Assembly (NCBI GenBank): GCA_900546385.1
Contig: URCT01000026.1
Location: forward strand, 1-24,478
Direction of reading: 5' to 3'
Origin: an uncultured Eubacteriales bacterium
Lineage (GTDB): Bacteria; Bacillota; Clostridia; Oscillospirales; CAG-382
Length of the DNA: 24,478 bases
Shown: positions 15,226 through 22,571 of the stretch, in pieces
Position numbering within the stretch: the first letter of the stretch is position 1
Layout of the letters: every line of letters starts with the position of its first letter
Position numbers and translations under genes: made by a program
The notes under the pieces: generated by a model
What the model was told of the DNA's origin: nothing
Databases searched by the model: none
The model's input: the letters and a program-made list of their open reading frames with translations, nothing else

Positions 15226-15296
15226 TTTGGAAATACCAACAACCCTTCCGTCGCACAGGGATGTTTGGATTCTGCCGCACAAAGGCTTTGCTTTTC

Positions 15297-15785
15297 TTAT
15301 ACCCGATAGATAGCGTTTAACAGCCGCGTGCCGGTTTCCGTCTTGAAAAATTTGTCGCGGAAGTTTCGGATATTTTCCGCCGAATAGCCGCTTTCGTCGG
15401 CATTGACAAGATAATCCGCTTCGATGAGGATTTGATAATCCACACCGGAAACAGCCGACAGCGTGTGATGATGTCCGACAAGGTAGGAAACGCGGTCGAT
15501 CTGCTTTTCCGTAAGGCCGGTATCCGCCAAAAAGCCGCGCACCAAAACCGCTCCCTCGGCTTCTTGGTATTTGCCGTTGGTATTGCCGTACTTTTCGCGG
15601 CAGAGCGGACAGGCGATGTCATGCGTGATGGCCGCTGTTTCCAAAAGAAACTGCGTGTCCGCGTCGAGCTTTTCCGCGTCTCCGATGGTTTTGGCATAGC
15701 CCCATACCTTCAACAAGTGGTTGATGTCGTGTCGGTTGCCGTCCGAAAAGGCAATCATTTTCTGCATGATTTCCGAGATGGTCAT
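15297..15785 (-). CDS. HD domain-containing (predicted metal-dependent phosphohydrolase) protein
   Basis: A 162-residue cytoplasmic HD-superfamily protein. Metal-binding candidates are H23 (DINHLLKV), H55-D56 (AAITHDIAC), H105-H107 (VGHHHTLS) and D124 (EADYLVNAD), the order expected for this fold. CPLCREKYGN, just after the HD pair, carries two cysteines. Many such small HD proteins hydrolyse nucleotides or phosphoesters, but the substrate is unknown. The frame extends seven codons upstream, but the ATG at 15785 has AAGGAGG (15794-15800) at ideal distance. That ribosome binding site overlaps the last codon of ogt, so translation is probably coupled to it. Confidence 0.88.
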   Translation of the reverse strand: MTISEIMQKMIAFSDGNRHDINHLLKVWGYAKTIGDAEKLDADTQFLLETAAITHDIACPLCREKYGNTNGKYQEAEGAVLVRGFLADTGLTEKQIDRVSYLVGHHHTLSAVSGVDYQILIEADYLVNADESGYSAENIRNFRDKFFKTETGTRLLNAIYRV

Positions 15786-15798
15786 ACAGGTTTCCTCC

Positions 15799-16341
15799 TT
15801 AGTCAAAACAGAGTGCCGTTCCTTTTTTCGGAACGGTAAAGGCGGTCATGTCACAGCCTTCAAGCTTTAATAAAGCAATTTTGTTGCGGATGCCGCCGCC
15901 GTAGCCGGTCAGGCTTCCGTTTGCGCCAACCACACGGTGGCAGGGAACGATAAGGCAGATCGGATTGAAGCCGACGGCACCGCCCACCGCTTGCGCCGAC
16001 ATACGTGCAAGCCCTCGTTCGGCGGCAAGTTCACCGGCAATAGACCCATAGGTAACGGTTTGTCCGTAGGGAATGTGAAGCATCCGCTTGATGACGGCTT
16101 GACGGAACGGCGTGGCGTCGATTTTATAGGCAGGTGTGAAATCCGGCTGTTTCCCGGAAAAGTAGATGTCAAGCCAGCGCACGGTTTCTTCAAAAACGGG
16201 CAGCTTTTTTGTTTCGCCTTCTTTTACTTTGCGCACATCGCGCGAATGCTCAAAGCACAGTGCCGTAAGATGTGTGCCGTCGCTGTTCAGAAGCATATCG
16301 TCAAAGTCGGTCGGCGTTTTGTAGGTATATATGTAATGCAT
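15799..16341 (-). CDS. ogt: Methylated-DNA--protein-cysteine methyltransferase
   Basis: A 180-residue suicide DNA repair enzyme that moves the alkyl group from O6-alkylguanine to its own cysteine. The active site is VPCHRVVGANGSLTGYGGG with C134. The helix-turn-helix that binds the minor groove is IPYGQTVTYGSIAGELA, followed by RMSAQAVGGAVGFNPI, with the arginine finger at R113 or so. The N-terminal domain is short but complete. The frame is open 41 codons further upstream, but that part would cross the promoter. The ATG at 16341 with AGGGAAAG just upstream is the natural start. It is the first gene of a two-gene operon with the HD-domain gene. The C-terminus extends slightly past the family core. 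Confidence 0.95.
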   Translation of the reverse strand: MHYIYTYKTPTDFDDMLLNSDGTHLTALCFEHSRDVRKVKEGETKKLPVFEETVRWLDIYFSGKQPDFTPAYKIDATPFRQAVIKRMLHIPYGQTVTYGSIAGELAAERGLARMSAQAVGGAVGFNPICLIVPCHRVVGANGSLTGYGGGIRNKIALLKLEGCDMTAFTVPKKGTALCFD

Positions 16342-16368
16342 TCTTTCCCTCTTTTCGGGCTTTTTTCT

Positions 16369-16397
16369 ATTGTACCACACAATGTCGCATTTTTCAA
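16369..16397 (-). promoter_or_regulatory. Promoter of ogt and the HD-domain gene
   Basis: On the minus strand, TTGAAA (16397-16392), a 17-bp spacer and TACAAT (16374-16369) preceded by TGG form an extended -10 promoter. The transcript would start about 20 bp upstream of the ogt ATG. Confidence 0.78.
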
Positions 16398-16414
16398 GCA
16401 TAACTTGATTTTCA

Positions 16415-16445
16415 TTGACGTCAAACTGCACAAATCGTTTGTGCA
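16415..16445. promoter_or_regulatory. Candidate operator: two adjacent dyads between divergent promoters
   Basis: TTGACGTCAA (16415-16424) is a perfect 10-bp palindrome. TGCACAAA-TCG-TTTGTGCA (16427-16445) is a perfect 8-bp dyad with a 3-bp centre. They sit 18 bp outside the -35 of ogt and 26 bp upstream of the -35 of the GH99-like gene. The layout fits a regulator-binding site, but no regulator gene is adjacent. Confidence 0.5.
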
Positions 16446-16470
16446 ATCTGACGGAAAAGCGCAAAAGGCG

Positions 16471-16499
16471 TTGTCAAACCTCGCCGCCTATGCTACAAT
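16471..16499 (+). promoter_or_regulatory. Promoter of the GH99/WbsX-like gene
   Basis: TTGTCA (16471-16476), a 17-bp spacer and TACAAT (16494-16499) preceded by TGC (extended -10). The leader to the ATG at 16569 is about 63 nt and ends with an AAGGA ribosome binding site. Confidence 0.78.
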
Positions 16500-16568
16500 G
16501 GCAATGGCTTAAAACAGGCATTTTTAAGCGTAAAACAGAAAATACTTTCAGACAAGGATGAAGCTTTT

Positions 16569-19535
16569 ATGGAAAAGAAGCTCTTGGAAGCCTATTATCT
16601 TGCCGACGACGGCGATTATGGCAGAAACTGGTATCCGGCTCCCGGCTCGACCTGGTGGTACGACGGCCGCGGCGCCAAAAAACTCGAACGCAACTATGCA
16701 CCTTACTCCATCAGCAACGTAAGCGGCGAAGCACCCACCGGCATGACGCGTGAGCTGCGCAAGACTGCGCACGGCGTGGTCACCGTCAACGCAAGCGTGA
16801 CGATCAAAAGCGGTTTTGACGGGCTGTTTATCCGCCTGTACGACCTCGACGGAAACGACGCGGCGGTGCTTTATACCAAAAACGGCGGCTATTACGCACT
16901 CGGCAAAAATCAAAAAGAAACACTGTTATTCGAAGAAGAACACCAAACGGGTACGCACGTTTTCAAGATCATTCTGAATTTTGAGACCAAAAAAGTGCGC
17001 TACTATGTGGACGACCTGTTCGGCGCAGAACTTCCGCTCACGGCAAAATACATTAAGTTTTACCGCATCGGCACCTTTGCCGGTTCGGTCATCGATGTCG
17101 CCATGGGCGAAACGCGCATTCATGCAAATTATATCTTGAACGAGACGTTTTCGTTATACGCACCGCATACCACTCCGCATGAATGGACAAAAGAATGCGC
17201 CGAAGACGCGGAAATCGCCGTCGAGGACGGAAACCTTTCGCTTACCTCCGCCAATAACGGGGAAGGCCGCTTTGCCAAAACCTTTGAACCGCTCTGCGGC
17301 AAATATGCGTTGGAAAGCTTTTTCTTCATGCCGAAGTTTAAGGCCGGCGTACATATAAAGCTTCTTGCTGGCAAAAAGACCGCGCTCGATTTCTATACGG
17401 CCGACGGCAATTTCTGCGCCGACGGCAAGACCATCCGCTATGCGCTCGATGAACTGTGGTATCGCCTGCGTTTCGAGATCGATACGGCAAAAAAACAGAT
17501 TCTCATCAAAATCAACGGCAAAAACATCGAAACCGTCAAAATTCCGGCCGGTGCTTGTGCCATCGATACGGTAAGCTTCGAAGTCTGCGGTGAGGATGTC
17601 GCGCTGCTGATCGACCGCATCAAGCTCTTCCCGCTCATCGATTATCCCGACTACTGCCCGAAGCCGAAGCTGCCCAAAGGCAAAGACGATTACGTCATCG
17701 GCATGAATATGTGCTCGTTGTGGCATACCGGTTCGCATATCGGCTGGGACTGCATCACGCCGTATCCAGAAATCAAGCCGGTACTCGGCTATTACGACGA
17801 GGGTCTGCCGGAGGTTGCCGACTGGGAAATCAAGTTTATGCTGGAAAACGGCGTTGACTTCCAGTTATACTGCTGGTATTCCAGCCAAAGCAACGCGCCG
17901 ATCAAGGTCACCGGTCTTTCCGAAGCCATTCACGACGGCTATTTCAACTGCAAATACAGCGACATGAGCCGCTTTGCCCTTCTCTGGGAGGCTGCCAACG
18001 CCGCACATCCGGCCGGCAGCGAAGCGTTCCGCCGCTATTTCGTGCCGTATTGGATCGAACACTTCTTCAGCGACAAGCGGTACATGACCATCGATAACAA
18101 AGCCGTCATGGCCGTGTTCGGCACATGGCAGCTCATGCAGGATTTCGGCAGTCCGGAGGGCGTGAAAGCCGAATTCGACTATCTGCGCGGCGAGGTCAAA
18201 AAGCTTGGCTATGACGACCTTATCATCATGAGCTGCGGCGGTCCGGGCGCAGACGTGCGCGACTGCGGCTTTGACGCGGCGTATGCCTATAACTGGGGCA
18301 AGGACGGCTATGATGCGGATTTCACGGCAAGCATGATCCGCAGCCAACAGGAGCAGAAGTTTGTCCATGTCGTGCCGACCGCTTCCACCGGCTTTAATAA
18401 CGTGGCTTGGGCGGAAACGCGCAGTCCCAACATGACCGCCGAGGACTTCAAAAAGCTGCATACCGTGTTCCGTGACGAAATGCTGCCGTCATTCGCGAAA
18501 GACCCGAAAAAACCGGATTGGACGCATCGCTTTATCATGATGAGCAACTGGAACGAATACGGCGAAGGCACTTATATCATGCCGTGCAAGGGCTTAAACG
18601 GCTTTGGCTACTTAAACGCCGTGCGCGACGTGTATACCAAGGAAAAGCCGCATGAGGACGATGTTCCCACACCGAACCAGCTGTCGCGTCTTTCCTATTT
18701 GTATCCGCAGGAACGCAAAATGATCCGTGTGCAGTCCCGGCTTCCCAAGCCTGTGCCGGACACGGTGCTCAAAACGATTTCTTTCGGAAAAGGCAATTTC
18801 GCCGCCAACTGGACGGCAAACGGCTGTGACGCGGCCTATACGCCGAGCGGCACGGTTGCCGGTGTGACGCACATTTCCGATTCCAATTTCACCTCTGTAA
18901 AGCCGCTTTCGATCTCCATGAAGGGCGTGACGCACGTGCGCATTCGGGCACACGTGTCGGCGGCGACCACCGTGGAGGTGTTCTATGTGACCGAATCCGG
19001 CTCGACCTTTGTACAGCATCAGTCTTTCGGCGTAACGCTGACGCCGGAAACGGATAGTGCTATCTGCACGCTGCGCGGCCAGCCGCATCTCGATGAACCC
19101 ATTACCGCTCTGCGCATCGACCCGGCAAACTCCACGAATGTTTCGTTTGAGCTTTTGGGCATCGATTTGATGAAGGATTCCAAAAAGCCGGAGTTCCTGC
19201 TTGACGGCGAACCGCAGCCCATCAACTTTGGCTGTGAAGAACGCGACGGCTATACGCTGTTCCCGTTCAACCCGTATCATGTACTTGTTTACCGTCTCGG
19301 CCTTTACTATGAATACATCGCGTCGGAAAACAAGCTTTCGTTCTTCTCGAAAAACGCAAGCCTTGTCTTTACGCTCGGTTCGCGCCGCGTGATTGTCAAC
19401 GGCGAACAAAGACTGCTGCCGATTCCGGTGGAATGCAAGGATGGACTTCCCATGCTGCCGTTAGAGCTTATGAGCGACGTGTTCGGCTTCAAGTTTAAGT
19501 ACAAAGCACCTAAGCTTACCATTACAACCAAATAA
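16569..19535 (+). CDS. Large multidomain protein with GH99/WbsX-like barrel and CuAO_N-like C-terminus
   Basis: A 988-residue protein with no signal peptide or transmembrane helix. Residues 65-200 and 210-355 look like two related concanavalin-like beta-sandwiches (VFKIILNFETKKVRYYVDD and YRLRFEIDTAKKQILIKING in equivalent places). Residues 375-700 resemble the GH99-like/WbsX barrel. GYYDEGLPEVADWEIKFML leads to GVDFQLYCWYSS near its start, and MMSNWNEYGEGTYIMP (657-672) matches its conserved NEW.EG..L.P-type end. Residues 730-870 are another beta-rich region. The last 110 or so residues resemble copper-amine-oxidase N-terminal-like repeats (VIVNGEQRLLPIPVECKDGL, then LPLELMSDVFGFKF). Such proteins act on or help assemble polysaccharides. 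Exact activity is unknown. The gene is monocistronic and shares its upstream region with ogt. The CuAO_N-like module usually occurs in exported proteins, so the missing signal peptide is odd. Confidence 0.75.
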   Translation: MEKKLLEAYYLADDGDYGRNWYPAPGSTWWYDGRGAKKLERNYAPYSISNVSGEAPTGMTRELRKTAHGVVTVNASVTIKSGFDGLFIRLYDLDGNDAAVLYTKNGGYYALGKNQKETLLFEEEHQTGTHVFKIILNFETKKVRYYVDDLFGAELPLTAKYIKFYRIGTFAGSVIDVAMGETRIHANYILNETFSLYAPHTTPHEWTKECAEDAEIAVEDGNLSLTSANNGEGRFAKTFEPLCGKYALESFFFMPKFKAGVHIKLLAGKKTALDFYTADGNFCADGKTIRYALDELWYRLRFEIDTAKKQILIKINGKNIETVKIPAGACAIDTVSFEVCGEDVALLIDRIKLFPLIDYPDYCPKPKLPKGKDDYVIGMNMCSLWHTGSHIGWDCITPYPEIKPVLGYYDEGLPEVADWEIKFMLENGVDFQLYCWYSSQSNAPIKVTGLSEAIHDGYFNCKYSDMSRFALLWEAANAAHPAGSEAFRRYFVPYWIEHFFSDKRYMTIDNKAVMAVFGTWQLMQDFGSPEGVKAEFDYLRGEVKKLGYDDLIIMSCGGPGADVRDCGFDAAYAYNWGKDGYDADFTASMIRSQQEQKFVHVVPTASTGFNNVAWAETRSPNMTAEDFKKLHTVFRDEMLPSFAKDPKKPDWTHRFIMMSNWNEYGEGTYIMPCKGLNGFGYLNAVRDVYTKEKPHEDDVPTPNQLSRLSYLYPQERKMIRVQSRLPKPVPDTVLKTISFGKGNFAANWTANGCDAAYTPSGTVAGVTHISDSNFTSVKPLSISMKGVTHVRIRAHVSAATTVEVFYVTESGSTFVQHQSFGVTLTPETDSAICTLRGQPHLDEPITALRIDPANSTNVSFELLGIDLMKDSKKPEFLLDGEPQPINFGCEERDGYTLFPFNPYHVLVYRLGLYYEYIASENKLSFFSKNASLVFTLGSRRVIVNGEQRLLPIPVECKDGLPMLPLELMSDVFGFKFKYKAPKLTITTK

Positions 19536-19542
19536 AATTTTG

Positions 19543-19575
19543 CCGGGGTTTGCAGTGGCAGACCCCGGTATTTTC
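19543..19575 (+). terminator. Terminator after the GH99/WbsX-like gene
   Basis: CCGGGGTTTGC (19543-19553) pairs with GCAGACCCCGG (19558-19568), with one T-G wobble and a 4-nt loop, followed by TATTTTCTC. It begins 7 bp after the stop. The stem is strong but the T tract is imperfect. Confidence 0.8.
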
Positions 19576-19600
19576 TCTTATGCACAAGTATGTACAAGAA

Positions 19601-19634
19601 AAAAGCCCTTGAACAAACGTTCAAGGGCTTTTTT
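19601..19634. terminator. Bidirectional terminator between the GH99-like gene and tRNA-Lys
   Basis: GCCCTTGAAC (19605-19614) and GTTCAAGGGC (19619-19628) form a perfect 10-bp stem with an AAAC loop, flanked by AAAA on the left and TTTTTT on the right. It ends the tRNA transcript on the minus strand and backs up the plus-strand terminator. Confidence 0.9.
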
Positions 19635-19709
19635 GGTGCTCCTGCGGAGAATCGAACTCCGGACACCATGATTAAAAGTCATGTGCTCTACCGGCTGAGC
19701 TACAGGGGC
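19634..19709 (-). tRNA. tRNA-Lys (anticodon UUU), CCA encoded
   Basis: On the minus strand this gives a 76-nt cloverleaf. The D stem is GCTC/GAGC with loop AGCCGGTA. The anticodon stem is CATGA/TCATG with loop CTTTTAA, giving anticodon TTT. The variable loop is GTGTC, the T arm is CGGAG-TTCGATT-CTCCG, the discriminator is A, and CCA is encoded. The acceptor stem GCCCCTG/CAGGAGC has a C-A mismatch at the third pair (3:70) while the other six pairs are canonical. It has its own promoter, and the terminator starts right at the CCA end, so it is a single-gene transcript. Confidence 0.95.
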
Positions 19710-19746
19710 GACCGAAAAAACGTGTGATTCGTTTCACAGCCTTAAT

Positions 19747-19775
19747 ATATTACCATAAAGCGCGGCTCTTGTCAA
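19747..19775 (-). promoter_or_regulatory. Promoter of tRNA-Lys
   Basis: On the minus strand, a consensus TTGACA (19775-19770), a 17-bp spacer and TAATAT (19752-19747) preceded by TGG. The -10 lies about 38 bp before the mature 5' end. Confidence 0.75.
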
Positions 19776-19829
19776 GAGGTTTTCGCAAAAAACTTGTTTT
19801 TGTCGAAAAATCGAAGACCTTTGGGCAAC

Positions 19830-19866
19830 GTTTCCGGGAAACAGCTTACCGCCGTTTCCCGGAAAC
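19830..19866 (-). terminator. 13-bp inverted repeat just after rpiB
   Basis: GTTTCCGGGAAAC (19830-19842) and GTTTCCCGGAAAC (19854-19866) are exact reverse complements with an 11-bp spacer. It starts 6 bp past the rpiB stop, where a terminator is expected. No T tract follows on the minus strand, so it may act as a 3'-end stabilising hairpin or a weak terminator. Confidence 0.5.
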
Positions 19867-19872
19867 ACCGGA

Positions 19873-20325
19873 CTATTTGGATTCGCGGTTTTCGATATCC
19901 GTAATCATATCCACACGCTTCTGATGTCTTCCACCTTCAAACGGCGTGGTCAAAAACGCTTCCACGATCATTTTGGCGGTTTCGGGGCCGATGACGCGCG
20001 CGCCGATGCAAACCATGTTGGCGTCGTTGTGCTGACGCGTCAGCTTCGCGCTGTATACCTCGCTGACCGCCGCCGCACGGATGCCGTGCACCTTGTTGGC
20101 GGCAAGCGACATACCAATGCCTGTGCCGCAGATCAATACGCCGAGCGAACCCGGATCGGCAAGCACCGCCTTGGCCGCTCTTTCGGCATATTCCGGATAG
20201 TTGACGCTGGCCTTTTCATCCGTGCCGAGGTTGATGACATGAAAGCCAAGGCTTTCAATATAATCACACAGCTCGTTTTTTAGATCGACCGCCGCATGGT
20301 CGTTGGCGATATAGACGTTTTTCAT
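19873..20325 (-). CDS. rpiB: Ribose-5-phosphate isomerase B
   Basis: A 150-residue RpiB/LacAB-family enzyme that interconverts ribose 5-phosphate and ribulose 5-phosphate in the pentose phosphate pathway. Conserved sites are ANDHAAVDLK (H10), GVLICGTGIGMSLAANKVHG with the catalytic Cys at C66 and the phosphate-binding GTGIG loop, and RQHNDANMVCIGAR with H99. Length matches the family. LacA/LacB subunits look alike but normally come as a pair, so RpiB is the better name. The ribosome binding site AAGGAAGAAAG precedes the ATG. It is the third gene after iscS and iscU on this strand, 51 bp after the iscU stop. Confidence 0.94.
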   Translation of the reverse strand: MKNVYIANDHAAVDLKNELCDYIESLGFHVINLGTDEKASVNYPEYAERAAKAVLADPGSLGVLICGTGIGMSLAANKVHGIRAAAVSEVYSAKLTRQHNDANMVCIGARVIGPETAKMIVEAFLTTPFEGGRHQKRVDMITDIENRESK

Positions 20326-20376
20326 ATTCTTTCTTCCTTATACTGTCGAAACGTTCGAGTCATTCGGCGTTCCGGA

Positions 20377-20834
20377 TTATTCCTCTTCCGGAACGGCACG
20401 GTGCTCTTCTTCATGCGCACCGCAGCAGGCGCAACAGCCACCGCATTCTTTTTCAAGCTCGGTCGTGTCGCGGCCGGTCTTTTTGTAATAATCCAAAACC
20501 GCGGCTTTGACGGCTTCTTCAGCAAGCACCGAGCAGTGGATCTTTGCCGGCGGCAGTCCGTCGAGTGCCTCCACAACGGCGGCGTTGGAAAGCTCAAGTG
20601 CCTTGGAAATCGGCTGACCCTTGATAAGCTCGGTCGCCATGGACGAGGTGGCAATGGCCGATGCACAGCCGAAGGTTTCAAACTTTGCGTATCGTTCTCG
20701 TCGATTTTCAGATAGATCTTCATGATATCGCCGCATTTGGCGTTGCCGACTTCACCGACCGCCGTTGCGTCCGGCATTTCGCCGACATTGCGCGGATGGG
20801 TGAAATGATCCATAACTTTTGCGGAATATAACAT
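20377..20834 (-). pseudogene. iscU: Fe-S cluster assembly scaffold IscU/NifU, frameshifted
   Basis: The normal product is the scaffold on which [2Fe-2S] clusters are built with sulfur from the neighbouring cysteine desulfurase. The first frame (from 20834, with GGAGGGAG upstream) reads MLYSAKVMDHFTHPRNVGEM and GNAKCGDIMKIYLKIDEN. The family sequence then continues in another frame as YAKFETFGCASAIATSSMAT, KIHCSVLAEEAVKAAV and an ECGGCCACCGAHEE tail. The switch lies at about 20690-20700 and needs one missing base, or ten if the usual loop length is counted. All three scaffold cysteines survive across the two frames, which suggests a very recent mutation or a sequence error. No slippery heptamer is seen at the junction. 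It sits 37 bp after iscS. If the error is in the sequence, this is an intact gene of about 150 codons. Confidence 0.88.
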
Positions 20835-20871
20835 AGGAAACTCCCTCCTTTACCGGGATAGCAAACACATT

Positions 20872-22086
20872 TTAATGTTCTTTTAATTCTTTCGGGCAGA
20901 TCGGCGAGAAGTTGCGAAGCGTCTGCACGACGTATTTCACCTTTTCGACGATGTAATCGATGTCTTCTTTGGTGGTCTCATGCGAAAGCGTCAAACGCAG
21001 CGAGCCGTGTGCGATTTCGTGCGGCAGCCCGATGGCAAGCAGCACGTGCGACGGTTCGAGCGATTTGGACGAGCAGGCCGAACCGGTGGAAGCGCAGATG
21101 CCTTCTGCGTCGAGTAACAGCAGCAGCGATTCGCCTTCAATATATTTGAAGACAAAGCTTGCCGTACCGGGAAGCCGTTTGGTCGGATGTCCGGTAAGCT
21201 GTGCCTCCGGAATTTCGGTGGTCAGACGGTAGATAAGCTCGTCGCGCAGCATGGCAAGACGCGCATTGTCGTCCTTCATTTCTTCGCTTGCGATTTCGAG
21301 CGCTTTGGCAAGACCCATGATGGACGCCACGTTTTCCGTGCCGCCACGCTTGCCGCGTTCTTGTCCGCCGCCGTCGATAAGGCTCTTGATGACCACGCCG
21401 CTCTTGATATACAGCGCACCCACGCCCTTAGGAGCACGGAACTTGTGACCGGACAGCGAGAGCATGTCCGCATGGAGCGTTTTGATATCGACCGGAATAT
21501 GACCGACCGCCTGCACCGCATCGGTAAAGAACAGAACCTTTTTCTTGTTCTTTTCGTTGTACTCCTTGATTTTTTCACCGATTTCGGCAATCGGCTCGAT
21601 GGTGCCGATCTCGTTGTTGGCGTACATGACAGCCACGATACAGGTATCGTCGCGCAGGTTTTTGATGACATCGTCCGGATCTACCTTGCCGTCGTGATCG
21701 ACGTCGAGATAGGTCACGGCAATGCCTTTCTTTTCGAGTGCCTTGCAGGTGTTGAGCACGGCATGATGCTCGATCTTGGTTGTGATGACGTGGCAGGTGG
21801 ATACCTTATTTTTCTGCAAATAAGCGTCTACCGCGCCTTTGATGGCCCAGTTATCGCCCTCCGAACCGCAGCCGGTGAAATAAATTTCACGCGCTTCACA
21901 CCCTAAGATCGCCGCGATGCGCGCACGCGCACCCTCTAAGAGCGTGAAAACCTGCTGGCCTTTGGAATATAAGCTGGACGGGTTTCCGTAGAATTCGCCG
22001 AGATACGGCAGCATTTCCGCAAGCACGCGCGGATGAACGCTGGTAGTTGCCGCATTGTCGGCATAAACAAACCGTTTTTCACTCAT
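20872..22086 (-). CDS. iscS: Cysteine desulfurase (IscS/NifS group)
   Basis: A 404-residue PLP enzyme that releases sulfur from L-cysteine as an enzyme persulfide for Fe-S cluster and thio-cofactor synthesis. Landmarks are YADNAATTSVHP (8-19), KIEHHAVLNTC (H107/H108), VMYANNEIGTIEP, FTDAVQAVGH (D189), SLSGHKFRAPKG with the PLP lysine K215, and GICASTGSACSSKSLEPSH with the catalytic cysteine C338. The long active-site loop with C338 places it in group I (IscS/NifS) rather than SufS. It is directly followed by the iscU scaffold gene. No Rrf2-type regulator (IscR) precedes it. A GAAAGGG element upstream of the ATG is a distant, weak ribosome binding site. Confidence 0.97.
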   Translation of the reverse strand: MSEKRFVYADNAATTSVHPRVLAEMLPYLGEFYGNPSSLYSKGQQVFTLLEGARARIAAILGCEAREIYFTGCGSEGDNWAIKGAVDAYLQKNKVSTCHVITTKIEHHAVLNTCKALEKKGIAVTYLDVDHDGKVDPDDVIKNLRDDTCIVAVMYANNEIGTIEPIAEIGEKIKEYNEKNKKKVLFFTDAVQAVGHIPVDIKTLHADMLSLSGHKFRAPKGVGALYIKSGVVIKSLIDGGGQERGKRGGTENVASIMGLAKALEIASEEMKDDNARLAMLRDELIYRLTTEIPEAQLTGHPTKRLPGTASFVFKYIEGESLLLLLDAEGICASTGSACSSKSLEPSHVLLAIGLPHEIAHGSLRLTLSHETTKEDIDYIVEKVKYVVQTLRNFSPICPKELKEH

Positions 22087-22195
22087 GGATTTTCAACAAT
22101 CCCTTTCTTGCTTGCGCGTCCTATCGGATTAAGACACGCATTTATATTCAAGCGCACCGCCAAAGCCGTGCGCGTGTGACGGCGAAACAAACCGA

Positions 22196-22232
22196 GAGCA
22201 TTACGCCTTCCTTATTTTACAGCATAATGCTC
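22196..22232. promoter_or_regulatory. 8-bp inverted repeat upstream of iscS
   Basis: GAGCATTA (22196-22203) and TAATGCTC (22225-22232) are exact reverse complements, 21 bp apart. On the minus strand a -10-like TAAAAT lies inside the loop, but no good -35 is seen at 17 bp, so neither a promoter nor an operator can be claimed firmly. Confidence 0.3.
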
Positions 22233-22252
22233 CCGATTTATACCTTTACTTG

Positions 22253-22278
22253 TAAAAATACAGGCAGCACATACCTGT
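22253..22278 (-). terminator. Possible weak terminator after acpP
   Basis: On the minus strand ACAGG (22278-22274) pairs with CCTGT (22264-22260) around a 9-nt loop and runs into ATTTTTA. The stem is only 5 bp, so termination may be partial. It begins 21 bp past the acpP stop. Confidence 0.4.
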
Positions 22279-22298
22279 CGGTAAAAAGGAAGAAAGAC

Positions 22299-22526
22299 TT
22301 ACATCTTTTTTTCTTCGATAAAGTCCGCAACATCCTTTACGGTTTTAAGCGTAAGTGCTTCTTCATCGGAAACCGTTATGCCGAAATTCTCTTCAATAGC
22401 CATCAGCATATCGACGATTTCAAGGGAATCGGCACCAAGATCCTCGACAATGTTGGTATCGGCATCAATTGTAGCCGGATCGATACGGAATTGCTTGGCA
22501 AGTAAGTCGATGATCGTTTCTACCAT
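22299..22526 (-). CDS. acpP: Acyl carrier protein
   Basis: A 75-residue acidic carrier protein that holds fatty-acyl intermediates on a phosphopantetheine arm. The attachment site is in EDLGADSLEIVDML with S34 modified. Helix 1 (VETIIDLLAKQFRI) and helix 4 (LKTVKDVADFIEEKK) match the four-helix fold. It stands alone, not next to fabD, fabG or fabF, so it may be the housekeeping ACP encoded away from the fab cluster or a second, specialised ACP. Upstream is a near-consensus promoter and a leader hairpin. AGAGG is the ribosome binding site before the ATG at 22526. Confidence 0.95.
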   Translation of the reverse strand: MVETIIDLLAKQFRIDPATIDADTNIVEDLGADSLEIVDMLMAIEENFGITVSDEEALTLKTVKDVADFIEEKKM

Positions 22527-22571
22527 GGGTCAAACCTCTTTTCTGCATGGAATTCATAGATAATGTCACGA

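Noticed and set aside
16427..16445. Catabolite-repression (cre) site
   Set aside because: The dyad has an odd centre and lacks the spacing of the CcpA consensus, so I list it only as an unidentified operator candidate.
18612..19409. 265-codon minus-strand frame opposite the GH99-like gene
   Set aside because: It is antisense to a well-supported gene, with no ribosome binding site and no domain content.
20685..20705. Programmed ribosomal frameshift in iscU
   Set aside because: There is no slippery heptamer or clear stimulatory structure at the junction, and this gene family is not known to use recoding.
21187..21906. 239-codon plus-strand frame opposite iscS
   Set aside because: It is antisense to an unmistakable cysteine desulfurase gene.
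22087..22298. Riboswitch or IscR-type site upstream of iscS
   Set aside because: Only one 8-bp inverted repeat and a -10-like element were seen. No known riboswitch core or recognisable regulator site could be supported.
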